Part shown: positions 25,322 through 33,496 of the stretch, one piece after another
How the letters are laid out: every line of letters begins with the position of its first letter
Position numbering within the stretch: the first letter of the stretch is position 1
NCBI GenBank assembly: GCA_024401645.1
Contig: JAKSKR010000006.1
Coordinates: 1 to 64,000 of the forward strand
DNA length: 64,000 nucleotides
Reading direction: 5' to 3'
DNA from: Paludibacteraceae bacterium
GTDB lineage: Bacteria > Bacteroidota > Bacteroidia > Bacteroidales > Paludibacteraceae
Position numbers and translations under genes: made by a program
The notes under the pieces: model-generated
Seen by the model: the letters and a program-made list of their open reading frames with translations, nothing else
Database searches by the model: none
Told to the model about the DNA's origin: nothing

Positions 25322-26058
25322 GTCAGTAATAGTTTGGTTAGCATAAAGTTAGTACCTAGAATGATGATGCTGCTGTTTACAACAGCCTGCGTACTGTTAC
25401 GTCCGACCTCGAGAGCACCACCCTTAACCGTGTAGCCATAGTAGCTGGCAACCGAGCTGATGATGAACGCAAACACCATACTTTTAATGATGGCGTAGGT
25501 AATGTAGAACGGAACGAATGAGAACTGAATACCAGTTGTATATTCCTGTACGGTGATGGTGTCGGTAAACTCGGCCACACCCAAGCCGCCAAGAATACCT
25601 GCCGCAATACTGATGATGACCAGGCAAGGAATGACGCTGACGAATGCCACAATTTTAGGCAAGATGAGGTAGTTAGCCGAATTGACACCCATAATGTCGA
25701 GTGCATCTATCTGTTCGGTAATGCGCATGGTTCCAATTTCTGAAGCAATGTTCGAACCAACCTTACCTGCAAGAATAAGACAGAGGATGGTTGGTGAAAA
25801 CTCGAGCAAAAGCGTATCGCGCACTGCCAAACCTGTTAGGTAGCCTGGCAAAATAGGGTTACTCATGTTAAGCTTCATCTGGATGGTGATGGCCATGCCT
25901 ATGAAGAGGGAAATGATGATGTCGATGAGAATGGAATCGATACCCAAATTCATCATCTCGCGTGTGTATTGGCGACCAAACATCGACCAACGGTCGGGAA
26001 TAGACAAGGTTAACTTCATTAGTTTTGCGAAGTCTCCCAAGCGTTCAATTGCGTTCAT
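25318..26058 (-). CDS. mlaE: ABC transporter permease, MlaE type
   Basis: Integral membrane permease of an Mla-like lipid transporter. The 246 residues contain several hydrophobic spans and the MlaE/DUF140 signatures (LEFSPTILCLILAGKVGSNIASEIGTMRITEQIDALDIMG in outline, residues about 90-130). I chose ATG 26058 (MNAIERLGDF) rather than a start 189 bases upstream because a promoter box CAAATTTA (minus-strand TAAATTTG) sits at 26097-26104 and the upstream extension overlaps the Nudix gene. It is the first gene of the mlaE-mlaF-ORF-mutL-hflX operon. Confidence 0.9.
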   Translation of the reverse strand: MNAIERLGDFAKLMKLTLSIPDRWSMFGRQYTREMMNLGIDSILIDIIISLFIGMAITIQMKLNMSNPILPGYLTGLAVRDTLLLEFSPTILCLILAGKVGSNIASEIGTMRITEQIDALDIMGVNSANYLILPKIVAFVSVIPCLVIISIAAGILGGLGVAEFTDTITVQEYTTGIQFSFVPFYITYAIIKSMVFAFIISSVASYYGYTVKGGALEVGRNSTQAVVNSSIIILGTNFMLTKLLLT

Positions 26059-26096
26059 TATATACCTTGTTATAGTGAAACTAAATACAGAATTTA

Positions 26097-26104
26097 CAAA
26101 TTTA
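26097..26104 (-). promoter_or_regulatory. -7 box of the mlaE operon
   Basis: Minus-strand TAAATTTG matches TAnnTTTG, about 38 bases before the mlaE ATG. No clear TTTG is seen at the -33 position. Confidence 0.5.
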
Positions 26105-26149
26105 CTAAAAAAAAGGAAAGAAACGCGTTTTTTGGTTTTGTTCTGGCAA

Positions 26150-26683
26150 TTAACCCAACATCTGTGCCTTCCATTTTGCCACAGTGTTGCGAATGGAGTC
26201 GAGCCCAATCTGTTCCACGTCAATCTCTTCTGGCGCCAGCCAGACATAGCTGTCGACGTCGTCGCCCGACACTAGAGTTGTGCCATCGGCAAGCTGTGCG
26301 GTGAAGAAACAGTCGAGTGTGTGCACGATAAGGCCGCTGAACGGATAGCGGTTGGGGGCCGAACAGAAGAATTGAAGGTTGACAAGTTCGGCATTCAGTT
26401 CCTCCCTTATTTCGCGACGGATGGCCTCTTCCAGCGTTTCGTCGAGTTCGGCAAATCCGCCCGGAAGGTCAAGCGTCCCCTTTTTCGGTTCGAAGGCGCG
26501 GCGGGTGAGCAACAGCTGCCCCTTGCCGTTGGTGATGAGGGCCGCAGCCGCAGCGGCCGGGTTAAGGTAAAAGGTGAAGCCACAGTTGCCGCAACGTTTA
26601 GAACGTGGACCGTCTTCGCTAAAGAGTGGCGAGCCGCAGTGTGGGCAATAACCGAAATAGTGGAGTGGATGCTGAAAGTTCAT
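26150..26683 (-). CDS. Nudix hydrolase with zinc ribbon (NudC-like)
   Basis: Hydrolyses a nucleoside diphosphate linked to another group; resembles the NADH pyrophosphatase group but is shorter. The 177 residues show a zinc ribbon with Cys13-x2-Cys16 and Cys31-x2-Cys34, then the Nudix box at 76-98 (G76, E82, REIREEL at 90-96) with Asn97 where Gly is usual. I chose ATG 26683 ([10 protein letters not shown]) because a promoter box TACTTTTG lies at 26704-26711 on the minus strand, inside the longer alternative. The substrate is not determined. Confidence 0.85.
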   Translation of the reverse strand: MNFQHPLHYFGYCPHCGSPLFSEDGPRSKRCGNCGFTFYLNPAAAAAALITNGKGQLLLTRRAFEPKKGTLDLPGGFAELDETLEEAIRREIREELNAELVNLQFFCSAPNRYPFSGLIVHTLDCFFTAQLADGTTLVSGDDVDSYVWLAPEEIDVEQIGLDSIRNTVAKWKAQMLG

Positions 26684-26703
26684 CGTTCGTGAAAGATTTT
26701 GTG

Positions 26704-26711
26704 CAAAAGTA
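26704..26711 (-). promoter_or_regulatory. -7 box of the Nudix gene
   Basis: Minus-strand TACTTTTG, about 20 bases before ATG 26683. It decides the start by excluding the upstream ATG at 26737. Confidence 0.5.
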
Positions 26712-26764
26712 GGGGGCTTAAACCGTTCAATAGTCACAATACATAGAAAAAAGTTATTAACAAT

Positions 26765-26795
26765 TTTGCTTTATTCTAAAAAACACCTAAATTTG
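26765..26795 (+). promoter_or_regulatory. Promoter of rpmH
   Basis: TTTG (26765-26768), a 19-base spacer and TAAATTTG (26788-26795) form a consensus Bacteroidota promoter. The leader to ATG 26874 is about 72 bases. Confidence 0.75.
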
Positions 26796-26873
26796 CATCC
26801 CGAAACTTTGCACCGCCCGAGATGTAAGGTTTCAACCCGACTAAATTGTAGAAAATTTAAAGCTTTAAATAAA

Positions 26874-27044
26874 ATGAAAAGAACATTCCAACCCTCTATC
26901 AAGAAGAGAAAGAACAAGCACGGTTTCCGTGAAAGAATGGCGACTGCAAATGGTCGTCGCGTTTTGGCTTCTCGTCGTGCTCATGGCCGCAAGAAGTTGA
27001 CCGTTAGCGATGAAATCGCAGTTCGCTTGCACGCTCACCGTTAA
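26874..27044 (+). CDS. rpmH: 50S ribosomal protein L34
   Basis: Structural protein of the large ribosomal subunit. The 56 residues begin [18 protein letters not shown] and contain [25 protein letters not shown] sequence, the whole of which is diagnostic for L34 (slightly long C-terminus, [13 protein letters not shown]). The true ATG is well inside a longer frame; the promoter at 26765-26795 supports it. It is followed by its own terminator and trpS. Confidence 0.97.
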   Translation: MKRTFQPSIKKRKNKHGFRERMATANGRRVLASRRAHGRKKLTVSDEIAVRLHAHR

Positions 27045-27069
27045 TAGTGTGCTTGTAATTCGCACAAAG

Positions 27070-27105
27070 GGGTGTGTCAAAAGAAATTTTGATACATCCT
27101 TTTTT
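27070..27105 (+). terminator. Terminator between rpmH and trpS
   Basis: GGTGTGTCAAAA pairs with TTTTGATACATCC (G-T pairs allowed) around GAAA and is followed by six T residues. trpS starts 33 bases later without an obvious promoter, so some read-through is likely. Confidence 0.75.
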
Positions 27106-27138
27106 GTTTTGAATTGAATTTAGCTGAAAGAAAATACA

Positions 27139-28236
27139 ATGGCAAAAGAAAAAGTAATATTGACCGGTGACCGTCCGACCGGCAAACTCCACATAGGCCA
27201 CTACGTTGGCTCGCTTCGCCGTCGTGTCGAGTTGCAGAACTCTGGCGAGTTCGACAAGATCTTCATCATGATTGCCGATGCACAAGCATTGACCGACAAT
27301 GCCGATAACCCGGAAAAGATTCGCCAAAACGTTATTGAGGTGGCGCTCGACTACTTGTCGGCCGGCATCGACCCTAGCAAGTGCAACATCTTCATTCAGA
27401 GTGCTGTTCCTGAATTGACCGAATTGGCATTCTACTATATGAACTTGGTTACCGTTTCACGCGTGCAGCGCAACCCAACCGTTAAGACCGAGATTCAGAT
27501 GCGCAATTTCGAGGCTAACATTCCAACCGGTTTCTTCTGCTACCCAATTTCGCAGGCTGCAGACATCACCCTCTTCCACGGCACCACCGTGCCTGCAGGT
27601 GAAGACCAGAAGCCTATGATTGAGTTGACCAACGAAATTGTACGCCGTTTCAACAACATTTATGGCGAAACCCTCGACGAATGTCAGATTCTCCTTCCAC
27701 AGTCGGCTGCTTGCTTGCGCTTGCCTGGTACCGACGGTAAGGCAAAGATGTCGAAGTCGCTTGGCAACTGCATCTTCTTGTCTGATTCGGCAAAGGAGTT
27801 GAAGACAAAGGTGAACTCGATGTATACCGACCCTGAACACATTCACATTGAACAACCAGGCCACCTTGAGGGTAATACCGTATTCACTTACCTCGATGCC
27901 TTTGCTACCGACGAAGACTTTGCCAAGTTCTTGCCAGACTACAAGAACTTGCAAGAGTTGAAAGACCACTACACCCGTGGTGGCTTGGGCGACGGTACTT
28001 GCAAGAAGTTCTTGTTGAACGTGTTGAACGACCGCTTGGAGCCTATTCGCAACCGCCGTAAGGAGTTGGAAAAGGACATTCCTGCCGTGTACGAAATTTT
28101 GAAGCGTGGTACCGAAGCTGCTCGCGAAGTGGCTGCAAAGACCATTGCAGAAGTACGCCACGCAATGCGTATTGACTATTTCGACGACAAGGAACTCATT
28201 GCAGAACAGGCTAAACGCTTTGCTGCACAAAAGTAA
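27139..28236 (+). CDS. trpS: Tryptophanyl-tRNA synthetase
   Basis: Charges tRNA(Trp) with tryptophan using ATP. Class I signatures are exact: HIGH at residues 18-21 ([11 protein letters not shown]) and KMSKS at 203-207 ([11 protein letters not shown]). The 365 residues are complete, a little longer than the usual 330-340 because of the C-terminal helix region. No promoter was seen between the rpmH terminator and the start. Confidence 0.96.
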   Translation: MAKEKVILTGDRPTGKLHIGHYVGSLRRRVELQNSGEFDKIFIMIADAQALTDNADNPEKIRQNVIEVALDYLSAGIDPSKCNIFIQSAVPELTELAFYYMNLVTVSRVQRNPTVKTEIQMRNFEANIPTGFFCYPISQAADITLFHGTTVPAGEDQKPMIELTNEIVRRFNNIYGETLDECQILLPQSAACLRLPGTDGKAKMSKSLGNCIFLSDSAKELKTKVNSMYTDPEHIHIEQPGHLEGNTVFTYLDAFATDEDFAKFLPDYKNLQELKDHYTRGGLGDGTCKKFLLNVLNDRLEPIRNRRKELEKDIPAVYEILKRGTEAAREVAAKTIAEVRHAMRIDYFDDKELIAEQAKRFAAQK

Positions 28237-28261
28237 GAGACGAATTCTTAACTGATAATGG

Positions 28262-28297
28262 AATAGGGAGGCGCAACTGGCGCCTCCCTATTTTTAT
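28262..28297 (+). terminator. Terminator of trpS
   Basis: AATAGGGAGGCGC pairs perfectly with GCGCCTCCCTATT around AACTG, followed by a T-rich tail, 25 bases after the stop. Confidence 0.9.
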
Positions 28298-28337
28298 TTA
28301 ATGATTATTTGAAAACTGGAAAAACTGAAAATTTTAT

Positions 28338-28466
28338 TATCTTTGTATATGAATTCGGGGTTATGCCCTGTTTAACATGCCAAAAAAGTTTGGGATAACA
28401 TCCCTTTTATAATAACATTACATTAACAATAACGAGATGGGGACCTGTGAAGGCCCCCATTTTTAT
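28338..28466 (+). ncRNA. Candidate small RNA
   Basis: TATCTTTG (28338-28345) fits TAnnTTTG, and 90 bases on lies ATGGGG-A-CCT-GTGA-AGG-C-CCCCAT followed by TTTTTATT (28437-28469). The predicted transcript of about 115 nt lies between the trpS terminator and a converging gene and has no coding frame of note. The -33 element is poor (TTTG 26 bases upstream). Inference from signals only. Confidence 0.35.
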
Positions 28467-28493
28467 TGGTTGCTGTTAAACGGGTTTAGAACA

Positions 28494-28533
28494 AAACAGC
28501 CGGCATCTGCTAGACTGCAAATGCCGGCTGTTT
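28494..28533 (-). terminator. Terminator of the large secreted-protein gene
   Basis: AAACAGCCGGCAT pairs perfectly with ATGCCGGCTGTTT; the minus strand continues TTTTGTT. It lies 20 bases after the stop at 28553. Confidence 0.85.
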
Positions 28534-28552
28534 GTATGTTAGGAGTTGGGAA

Positions 28553-31500
28553 TTACTCCTTGTTTACCTTGCGGAAGATGACGTTGCCATCTTCTAATGT
28601 TTGGCGTTCAATAACAAGTCCCTTAACGTTGCTGTTGAGTTTCTGACCTGCTAGGTTGTAGTATTCGGTCTTAACAACGTTGGCAGCGCTAGCTGTATAT
28701 GATTCAATTCCGGTTAATGAACAGTCAATTGACATGGCGACAACAGGAATGAAAGATATTGAAACCTGTGAGATTGTTCCATTGCTCATAAATTCCTCAA
28801 GGCCTTCAGCTGTACCTGCAATAGCTCTAAAGTAGTAGAGCTGATCGTGATTTTCGAATAGCTGTAAATTGTTTTTGTTCAATGTGATAGTAGACTCTGG
28901 AGAAGGAGTTGTTATGTTCTGCCATTCAACGGTTTTGTCGTGTCCGTTAGTTGGTTCGCTGGTTGTGTACTGGAATGCGTACATAATTCCATCGCCAAAC
29001 TCTTTCTCCGCAGATTTTGACATAAGAACTGCAAGATTGAGTGTATCATCTTGACACAATTCCAATGCTTCAGCCATTGTGGTTGACGTTTCTAAATCGA
29101 TTTCGGGCATTGCGCAATAGCTTACATAGAAATTATCGATGGCATAGTCGCCGCGGCTAGCACCGGAACTTTCTGTCTTATTAACGATTTCAAAAATAAC
29201 GTCTTTATTGGGTGATACGAATTCAATTTCATATTTCATCCAACCTTCGGTGCCATACAATGAAATGTTTGCGGTTGAGTCAATTATTTCATTGGTTACT
29301 GCATCGCGTACATAAGCCCTAACAATGTTAGGCTTGTTGCTAATGCTGAATGTTCCAATTGAGAAACCGCATCTGTACTCTAAATTAGGAGAAATTCCAC
29401 TGATGTATTTTTTATAAATAATTTTATCGAATCCCTGGTTTGCGATGTCAACAAGTAACATACCTCCAAATTCATCATCAGACGCATCTTTTTTGATGCT
29501 TGAAGCATAAGGATTTGTACATGTAACAGCGAAGTGGTCATTTAGCATACCTATAGGAGATTCTGCAGCATTAAAGTCTGGCATAGCGGTTCCGTCTGAC
29601 AATATGGTGACGAATGGGTCTTTTATGTTGCCATAGATGTGGGCAGTAACAGGTTGGGTATATGCTTTACCGTTTTCATTGGTGAACGTATAGAGCTTGC
29701 CATCGTCACTGAATTTTCCGAAGTCTTCGTAATACAAATATGTTTCAGAAACCGGTAGACCATCTTTGCTGTAACAATGGATCTTGTTGCTAGAAATAGT
29801 GTCTTCCTCATACTCTGGCAAATAGCAACAAGTCATAAAGATGTCGTCGATAGCAATGTCGCCTTCCATATCCTGATAGCCATACGGAACATTTACAATT
29901 TCAAAAATCAAGTTATTAGAAGGGGAAACAAATTTCTGTTCAACAAGTACCCAATTAAGATTGCCTGTCAGTGTTACAGTATCAGAAAAAAGAACGTTGT
30001 CTTCGTCATCCTTCACGTTTACTGCGAGTTCTGCTTGTGGGTTTTTATTGTTGATAGCTCCCAATTTGCAACCTATATTGATTTCCTTACCTGCCAAATC
30101 GTTCTCTACCTTGCGTCTATAAATAACTTTACCGGCTAGTCCAAGATCTTTCATGTCCATAATGAACATGCCACCATTAGGGTTTTTGTCGGCACTGTTG
30201 GCTATGCCTGGGGTGTACGGATTAACATTGGTTATCATCCAACCATCATCTAACCCAAGTTTGGCAGGTGAAAAATCGGGTGTGGATGCGCCTTCTTGGA
30301 GAACTGTTACGAAAGGATGGGCCCCCCATAACCTGTTAGTAACAGGAATTGTGTGTTTAGTACCATTTGCATCGGTATAAGTGTATTCGTTGCCGTCGGT
30401 AGTGAATTCGCCAAAATCGTCAAAGAAAATGGTTTTCTCGTCTAATGTCATGCCTCCAATAGTTTTGCAACATTCCTTTGTAGGAACTTCAATTGTAGCA
30501 GTTGCCGAACAGCCGTCTTGTGACTTAATTGTGCATTCAATTGTGTTTGTACCAATACCTTCGAATATGGTTGTGAAATTTTGATTGGTTGAAGTGGTAT
30601 TACCAGACTTCCAATTGTACTCTAACACATCAATAGCATCGTTAACGTTAAAGGTGACGGGGAATGCGGGGCAAACAGGCATTCGCTTGTTACAGCTAAT
30701 GGTAGGCTGAATCTGGCCCTCAATCTTAATGTTGTCAATGCCGATTGGTGCAGTAGCCCCCGTGCCGAGAGAAAAATAAAAACTAATTTCGCCCCTATCG
30801 TCAGCTATACCTTTGTAGGTTATTGTCTTTCTTTCTCCAAAGTTATCAAATGTGTTTATTCCAAGGCCTTTTTCGTACATAGGGTTACTATTCAAGCCGA
30901 CTGCTAACGTGGCTCTGTTTCCATAAATCCTTCCTGAACCTGGCCAAAGTTTTGCAGCCATGGTTTGCATCATAAATTGCATGCCAGGAAGTCTCAACGA
31001 GGTTACTAGATCTGTTGTGGCATTTTCGTTCAGTGTAATAAGGTAGTTTTCCATTTCCTCTATTGACAGCAAGCTATAGGCATCGCAAGTAAGCATTACT
31101 GAAGAGCCTGGAACCAGATTCTTCACGGTGTAACGCATGAAAGGCTGCTTGTCAAATTTTCCGGCAGCAACAATTAGGTTTTTGCTATCGGTCTCCATGA
31201 AGAAAGGTGAGAGCATACGGGGGTTGGCTACCAAACCTACGTATCCATTGTCACTTGTCATGTTTGAGCTATTGGCGTATGTCTCGAAGTCAATATTCCC
31301 ATAGGTCGTAATTTGCGCACTATAGATGCCGCCTTGTATGGCATGATCTACGGTAGTTTCCCTTTGCGAGCAGACTCCGTTACGAATGCTGTCGGAATAC
31401 CAACCATCAAAACTGTTATCTAACGCAGGATTGCAGAGCTCGATATCGGTATCGAAATTTGTGAAATTGATCATGCAGTCTTGTGCGAATGCAGACAGAC

Positions 31501-31555
31501 TGAACATGGATAGGGTTGCCGCACAAATTCGGCTAATGAATAATTTTTTTCTCAT
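28553..31555 (-). CDS. Large secreted protein with duplicated module, unknown function
   Basis: Exported by a signal peptide (MRKKLFISRICAATLSMFS...AFAQ). The 1000 residues hold an N-terminal region ending with a PKD-like domain (near 300-365, VCPAFPVTFNV...GCSATATIEV), then two similar modules about 230 residues apart. Each opens FxDDFGEF/YEDFGKF followed by a DG-YT-ANG-T-PVT pattern and LWG/IYG-PFVT (starts near 375 and 607). Each module ends with a segment like LIFEIVN or VIFEIVN and a DIAIDDIF/DYAIDNFY motif, as in carbohydrate-binding jelly rolls. The C-terminus YYNLAGQKLNSNVKGLVIE resembles sorting tails of Bacteroidales surface proteins. No catalytic motif recognised. Start chosen at the signal peptide; a promoter box is at 31594-31601. 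Confidence 0.75.
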   Translation of the reverse strand: MRKKLFISRICAATLSMFSLSAFAQDCMINFTNFDTDIELCNPALDNSFDGWYSDSIRNGVCSQRETTVDHAIQGGIYSAQITTYGNIDFETYANSSNMTSDNGYVGLVANPRMLSPFFMETDSKNLIVAAGKFDKQPFMRYTVKNLVPGSSVMLTCDAYSLLSIEEMENYLITLNENATTDLVTSLRLPGMQFMMQTMAAKLWPGSGRIYGNRATLAVGLNSNPMYEKGLGINTFDNFGERKTITYKGIADDRGEISFYFSLGTGATAPIGIDNIKIEGQIQPTISCNKRMPVCPAFPVTFNVNDAIDVLEYNWKSGNTTSTNQNFTTIFEGIGTNTIECTIKSQDGCSATATIEVPTKECCKTIGGMTLDEKTIFFDDFGEFTTDGNEYTYTDANGTKHTIPVTNRLWGAHPFVTVLQEGASTPDFSPAKLGLDDGWMITNVNPYTPGIANSADKNPNGGMFIMDMKDLGLAGKVIYRRKVENDLAGKEINIGCKLGAINNKNPQAELAVNVKDDEDNVLFSDTVTLTGNLNWVLVEQKFVSPSNNLIFEIVNVPYGYQDMEGDIAIDDIFMTCCYLPEYEEDTISSNKIHCYSKDGLPVSETYLYYEDFGKFSDDGKLYTFTNENGKAYTQPVTAHIYGNIKDPFVTILSDGTAMPDFNAAESPIGMLNDHFAVTCTNPYASSIKKDASDDEFGGMLLVDIANQGFDKIIYKKYISGISPNLEYRCGFSIGTFSISNKPNIVRAYVRDAVTNEIIDSTANISLYGTEGWMKYEIEFVSPNKDVIFEIVNKTESSGASRGDYAIDNFYVSYCAMPEIDLETSTTMAEALELCQDDTLNLAVLMSKSAEKEFGDGIMYAFQYTTSEPTNGHDKTVEWQNITTPSPESTITLNKNNLQLFENHDQLYYFRAIAGTAEGLEEFMSNGTISQVSISFIPVVAMSIDCSLTGIESYTASAANVVKTEYYNLAGQKLNSNVKGLVIERQTLEDGNVIFRKVNKE

Positions 31556-31593
31556 TATTTTGTGTTTGATTTTACAAATATGAACTACAGTTA

Positions 31594-31601
31594 CAAAATT
31601 A
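31594..31601 (-). promoter_or_regulatory. -7 box of the large secreted-protein gene
   Basis: Minus-strand TAATTTTG, about 39 bases before ATG 31555; no clear -33 match. Confidence 0.4.
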
Positions 31602-31625
31602 AACATTTCTTTCGATGTGAAAAGA

Positions 31626-31661
31626 AAATAGGCAGGTTGCAACCTTGCAACCTGCCTATTT
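31626..31661 (-). terminator. Terminator of the HerA-like ATPase gene
   Basis: AAATAGGCAGGTTGCAA and its perfect complement (17-bp stem) lie 26 bases after the stop at 31687; the minus strand continues with TTCTTTT. Confidence 0.85.
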
Positions 31662-31686
31662 ATATGTGGAGTAAGAAACTGTGTCT

Positions 31687-33282
31687 TTACTTTTTAGTTC
31701 CCAGTACGCCACGTGTAATTTCGCGCGTAATGGTGCGTGTGGCTGCCGATGCGGCGCTCTTTGCAACTTTCGATGCGGCACTCTTGGTAGTGGTACGCGA
31801 CTTCTTGCCCGAAACACTATTCGAAATGTAAGAGCCAACAATGCTGGCAACTGCGCTAGTAACAGCTGTTAGTACAGCCTTACCAATTTTGCCAAACATG
31901 CCGTTGTTGCTACTTTCTTGCTTCTCGGCCCTTACACTGCCCTTCTTCTTGGTTTCTACCACTTCCTCCTCGTCGTCTTCCTGTTCGGCAAGGGCAGCTT
32001 CGGCTTCGGCAATCAGTTGTTCGAAGGCGCTTTCGCGGTCAATGGCCTTGTCGTATTTGCCTTTTATTGACGAACGGTTGATGATTTCGGCACGCTGGCT
32101 CTCGCTAATGGCGCCAATCTGGCTGAGTGGGAAAAGAATCTTGGCACGTTCAACGACGCAAGGTGCACCCTTCTCGTCGAGGAATGAAACCAAAGCCTCA
32201 CCGGTCTCCAGGTTCATAATAGCCTCGTCGGTCTTGAATTTAGGGTTAGCACGGAAGGTGTCGGCCGCCGTCTTAACGGCTTTCTGGTCTTTAGGGGTGT
32301 AGGCACGAAGGGCGTGCTGTACACGGTTGCCCAACTGGCCAAGAATGTTTTCAGGAATATCGGTAGGGCTCTGCGAAATGAAGTAGATGCCCACGCCCTT
32401 GCTTCGGATGAGGCGGATGACCTGCTCAATCTTGTCGGTCAATGCCTTCGGGGTGTCGTCGAAGAGCATGTGTGCTTCGTCGAAGAAGAACACCAACTTT
32501 GGTTTCTCCATGTCGCCCACTTCTGGCAATTGGCTGTAGAGGCTGCTCATGAGCCAGAGCAGGAAGGTTGAGTAAAGTTTAGGCTGCATCATCAGCTTGT
32601 CGGCTGCCAACACGTTCATAATGCCCTTCCCTCCTTCGGTCTGCAAAAGGTCGAAGATGTCGAACTCGGGTTCGCCGAAGAAAAGGTTGGCACCCTGGTT
32701 CTCCAATTCGAGGAGCGAACGCTGAATGGCACCTACACTTTGTGCTGCAATGTTGCCGTAAGTGGTGGTATATTGGGCAGCGTTCTTCGACACATAGTCG
32801 AGCATAGAACGCAAGTCCTTCAAGTCGAGTAGGAGTAGGCCTCTTTCATCGGCAATGCGGAAAACGATGTTAAGGATGCCGGTTTGGGTCTCGTTCAAAC
32901 CCATAAGACGTGCCAACAACTGTGGACCCATGCCCGAAATGGTGGAACGGATGGGGTGGCCCTGTTCGCCAAACACGTCGAAAAAGCGGACCGGACAAGC
33001 CTGGAAGTCGGGGTTTGGAACGCCAAATTCGTCCTTACGCTTTTCAATGAATCCGCTTAGCTTGCCGGCTTGGCTAATGCCCGAAAGGTCGCCCTTCATG
33101 TCGGCCATGAAACAAGGGACACCAGCTTGGCAGAAGGTTTCGGCCATTACCTGTAGGGTGACGGTCTTACCGGTACCGGTTGCGCCGGCAATAAGTCCGT
33201 GGCGGTTTGCCATCTTGCCAACGATGCTAATTGGCCCATTTTCGCTATGGGCTATATAGAGCCCGTTTTCTTGACTATACAT
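31687..33282 (-). CDS. HerA-like ATPase (DUF853/YjgR family)
   Basis: P-loop ATPase of the HerA/FtsK-like DUF853 group. Walker A GATGTGKT at 33-40; Walker B region [13 protein letters not shown]; then [26 protein letters not shown] in outline, a family signature; 531 residues. A C-terminal acidic then Ser/Ala/Lys-rich tail (about 440-531) is typically variable. Cytoplasmic; the cellular role of YjgR proteins is poorly known. A minus-strand box TATATTTG at 33315-33322 is the likely promoter; metG diverges from it. Confidence 0.9.
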   Translation of the reverse strand: MYSQENGLYIAHSENGPISIVGKMANRHGLIAGATGTGKTVTLQVMAETFCQAGVPCFMADMKGDLSGISQAGKLSGFIEKRKDEFGVPNPDFQACPVRFFDVFGEQGHPIRSTISGMGPQLLARLMGLNETQTGILNIVFRIADERGLLLLDLKDLRSMLDYVSKNAAQYTTTYGNIAAQSVGAIQRSLLELENQGANLFFGEPEFDIFDLLQTEGGKGIMNVLAADKLMMQPKLYSTFLLWLMSSLYSQLPEVGDMEKPKLVFFFDEAHMLFDDTPKALTDKIEQVIRLIRSKGVGIYFISQSPTDIPENILGQLGNRVQHALRAYTPKDQKAVKTAADTFRANPKFKTDEAIMNLETGEALVSFLDEKGAPCVVERAKILFPLSQIGAISESQRAEIINRSSIKGKYDKAIDRESAFEQLIAEAEAALAEQEDDEEEVVETKKKGSVRAEKQESSNNGMFGKIGKAVLTAVTSAVASIVGSYISNSVSGKKSRTTTKSAASKVAKSAASAATRTITREITRGVLGTKK

Positions 33283-33314
33283 ATATGCTTGTGGTTGATG
33301 TTTCCAAATAAATA

Positions 33315-33322
33315 CAAATATA
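33315..33322 (-). promoter_or_regulatory. -7 box of the HerA-like gene
   Basis: Minus-strand TATATTTG, 32 bases before ATG 33282. The -33 element is not clear. Confidence 0.45.
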
Positions 33323-33460
33323 TGTATTTTGCCACTTTTAACGTTTACGAACCGACCGAAAAAATGCTACTTGCCAGTTGGTAACGTGCAATAGCCTTGC
33401 CTAGTTCCAATCTGTTGATATATTTTAGAATGTGGCCAAATAGTTAAGAGATAATTTAAG

Positions 33461-33468
33461 TATATTTG
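33461..33468 (+). promoter_or_regulatory. -7 box of metG
   Basis: TATATTTG matches TAnnTTTG. Transcription would start near 33475, which excludes an upstream TTG start and supports ATG 33497. Confidence 0.55.
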
Positions 33469-33496
33469 CATCTTGAAAAAGAAAGGATTTTTGACA

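Larger units (their letters stand above)
28298..28552. other. Gene-free region with a possible small RNA
   Basis: It contains a -7-like box (28338-28345), a small hairpin (GGGATAACATCCC, about 28392-28404), a terminator-like hairpin (28437-28465) and the terminator of the minus-strand gene that ends at 28553. Start-to-stop frames here are about 8 to 11 codons and have no support. Confidence 0.5.

Noticed and set aside
26059..26247. 63-residue N-terminal extension of MlaE
   Set aside because: It overlaps the Nudix gene, lacks family similarity and contains the likely promoter box at 26097-26104.
28437..28646. Plus-strand 69-codon frame
   Set aside because: It runs across two terminators and the 3' end of a minus-strand gene and has no recognisable features.
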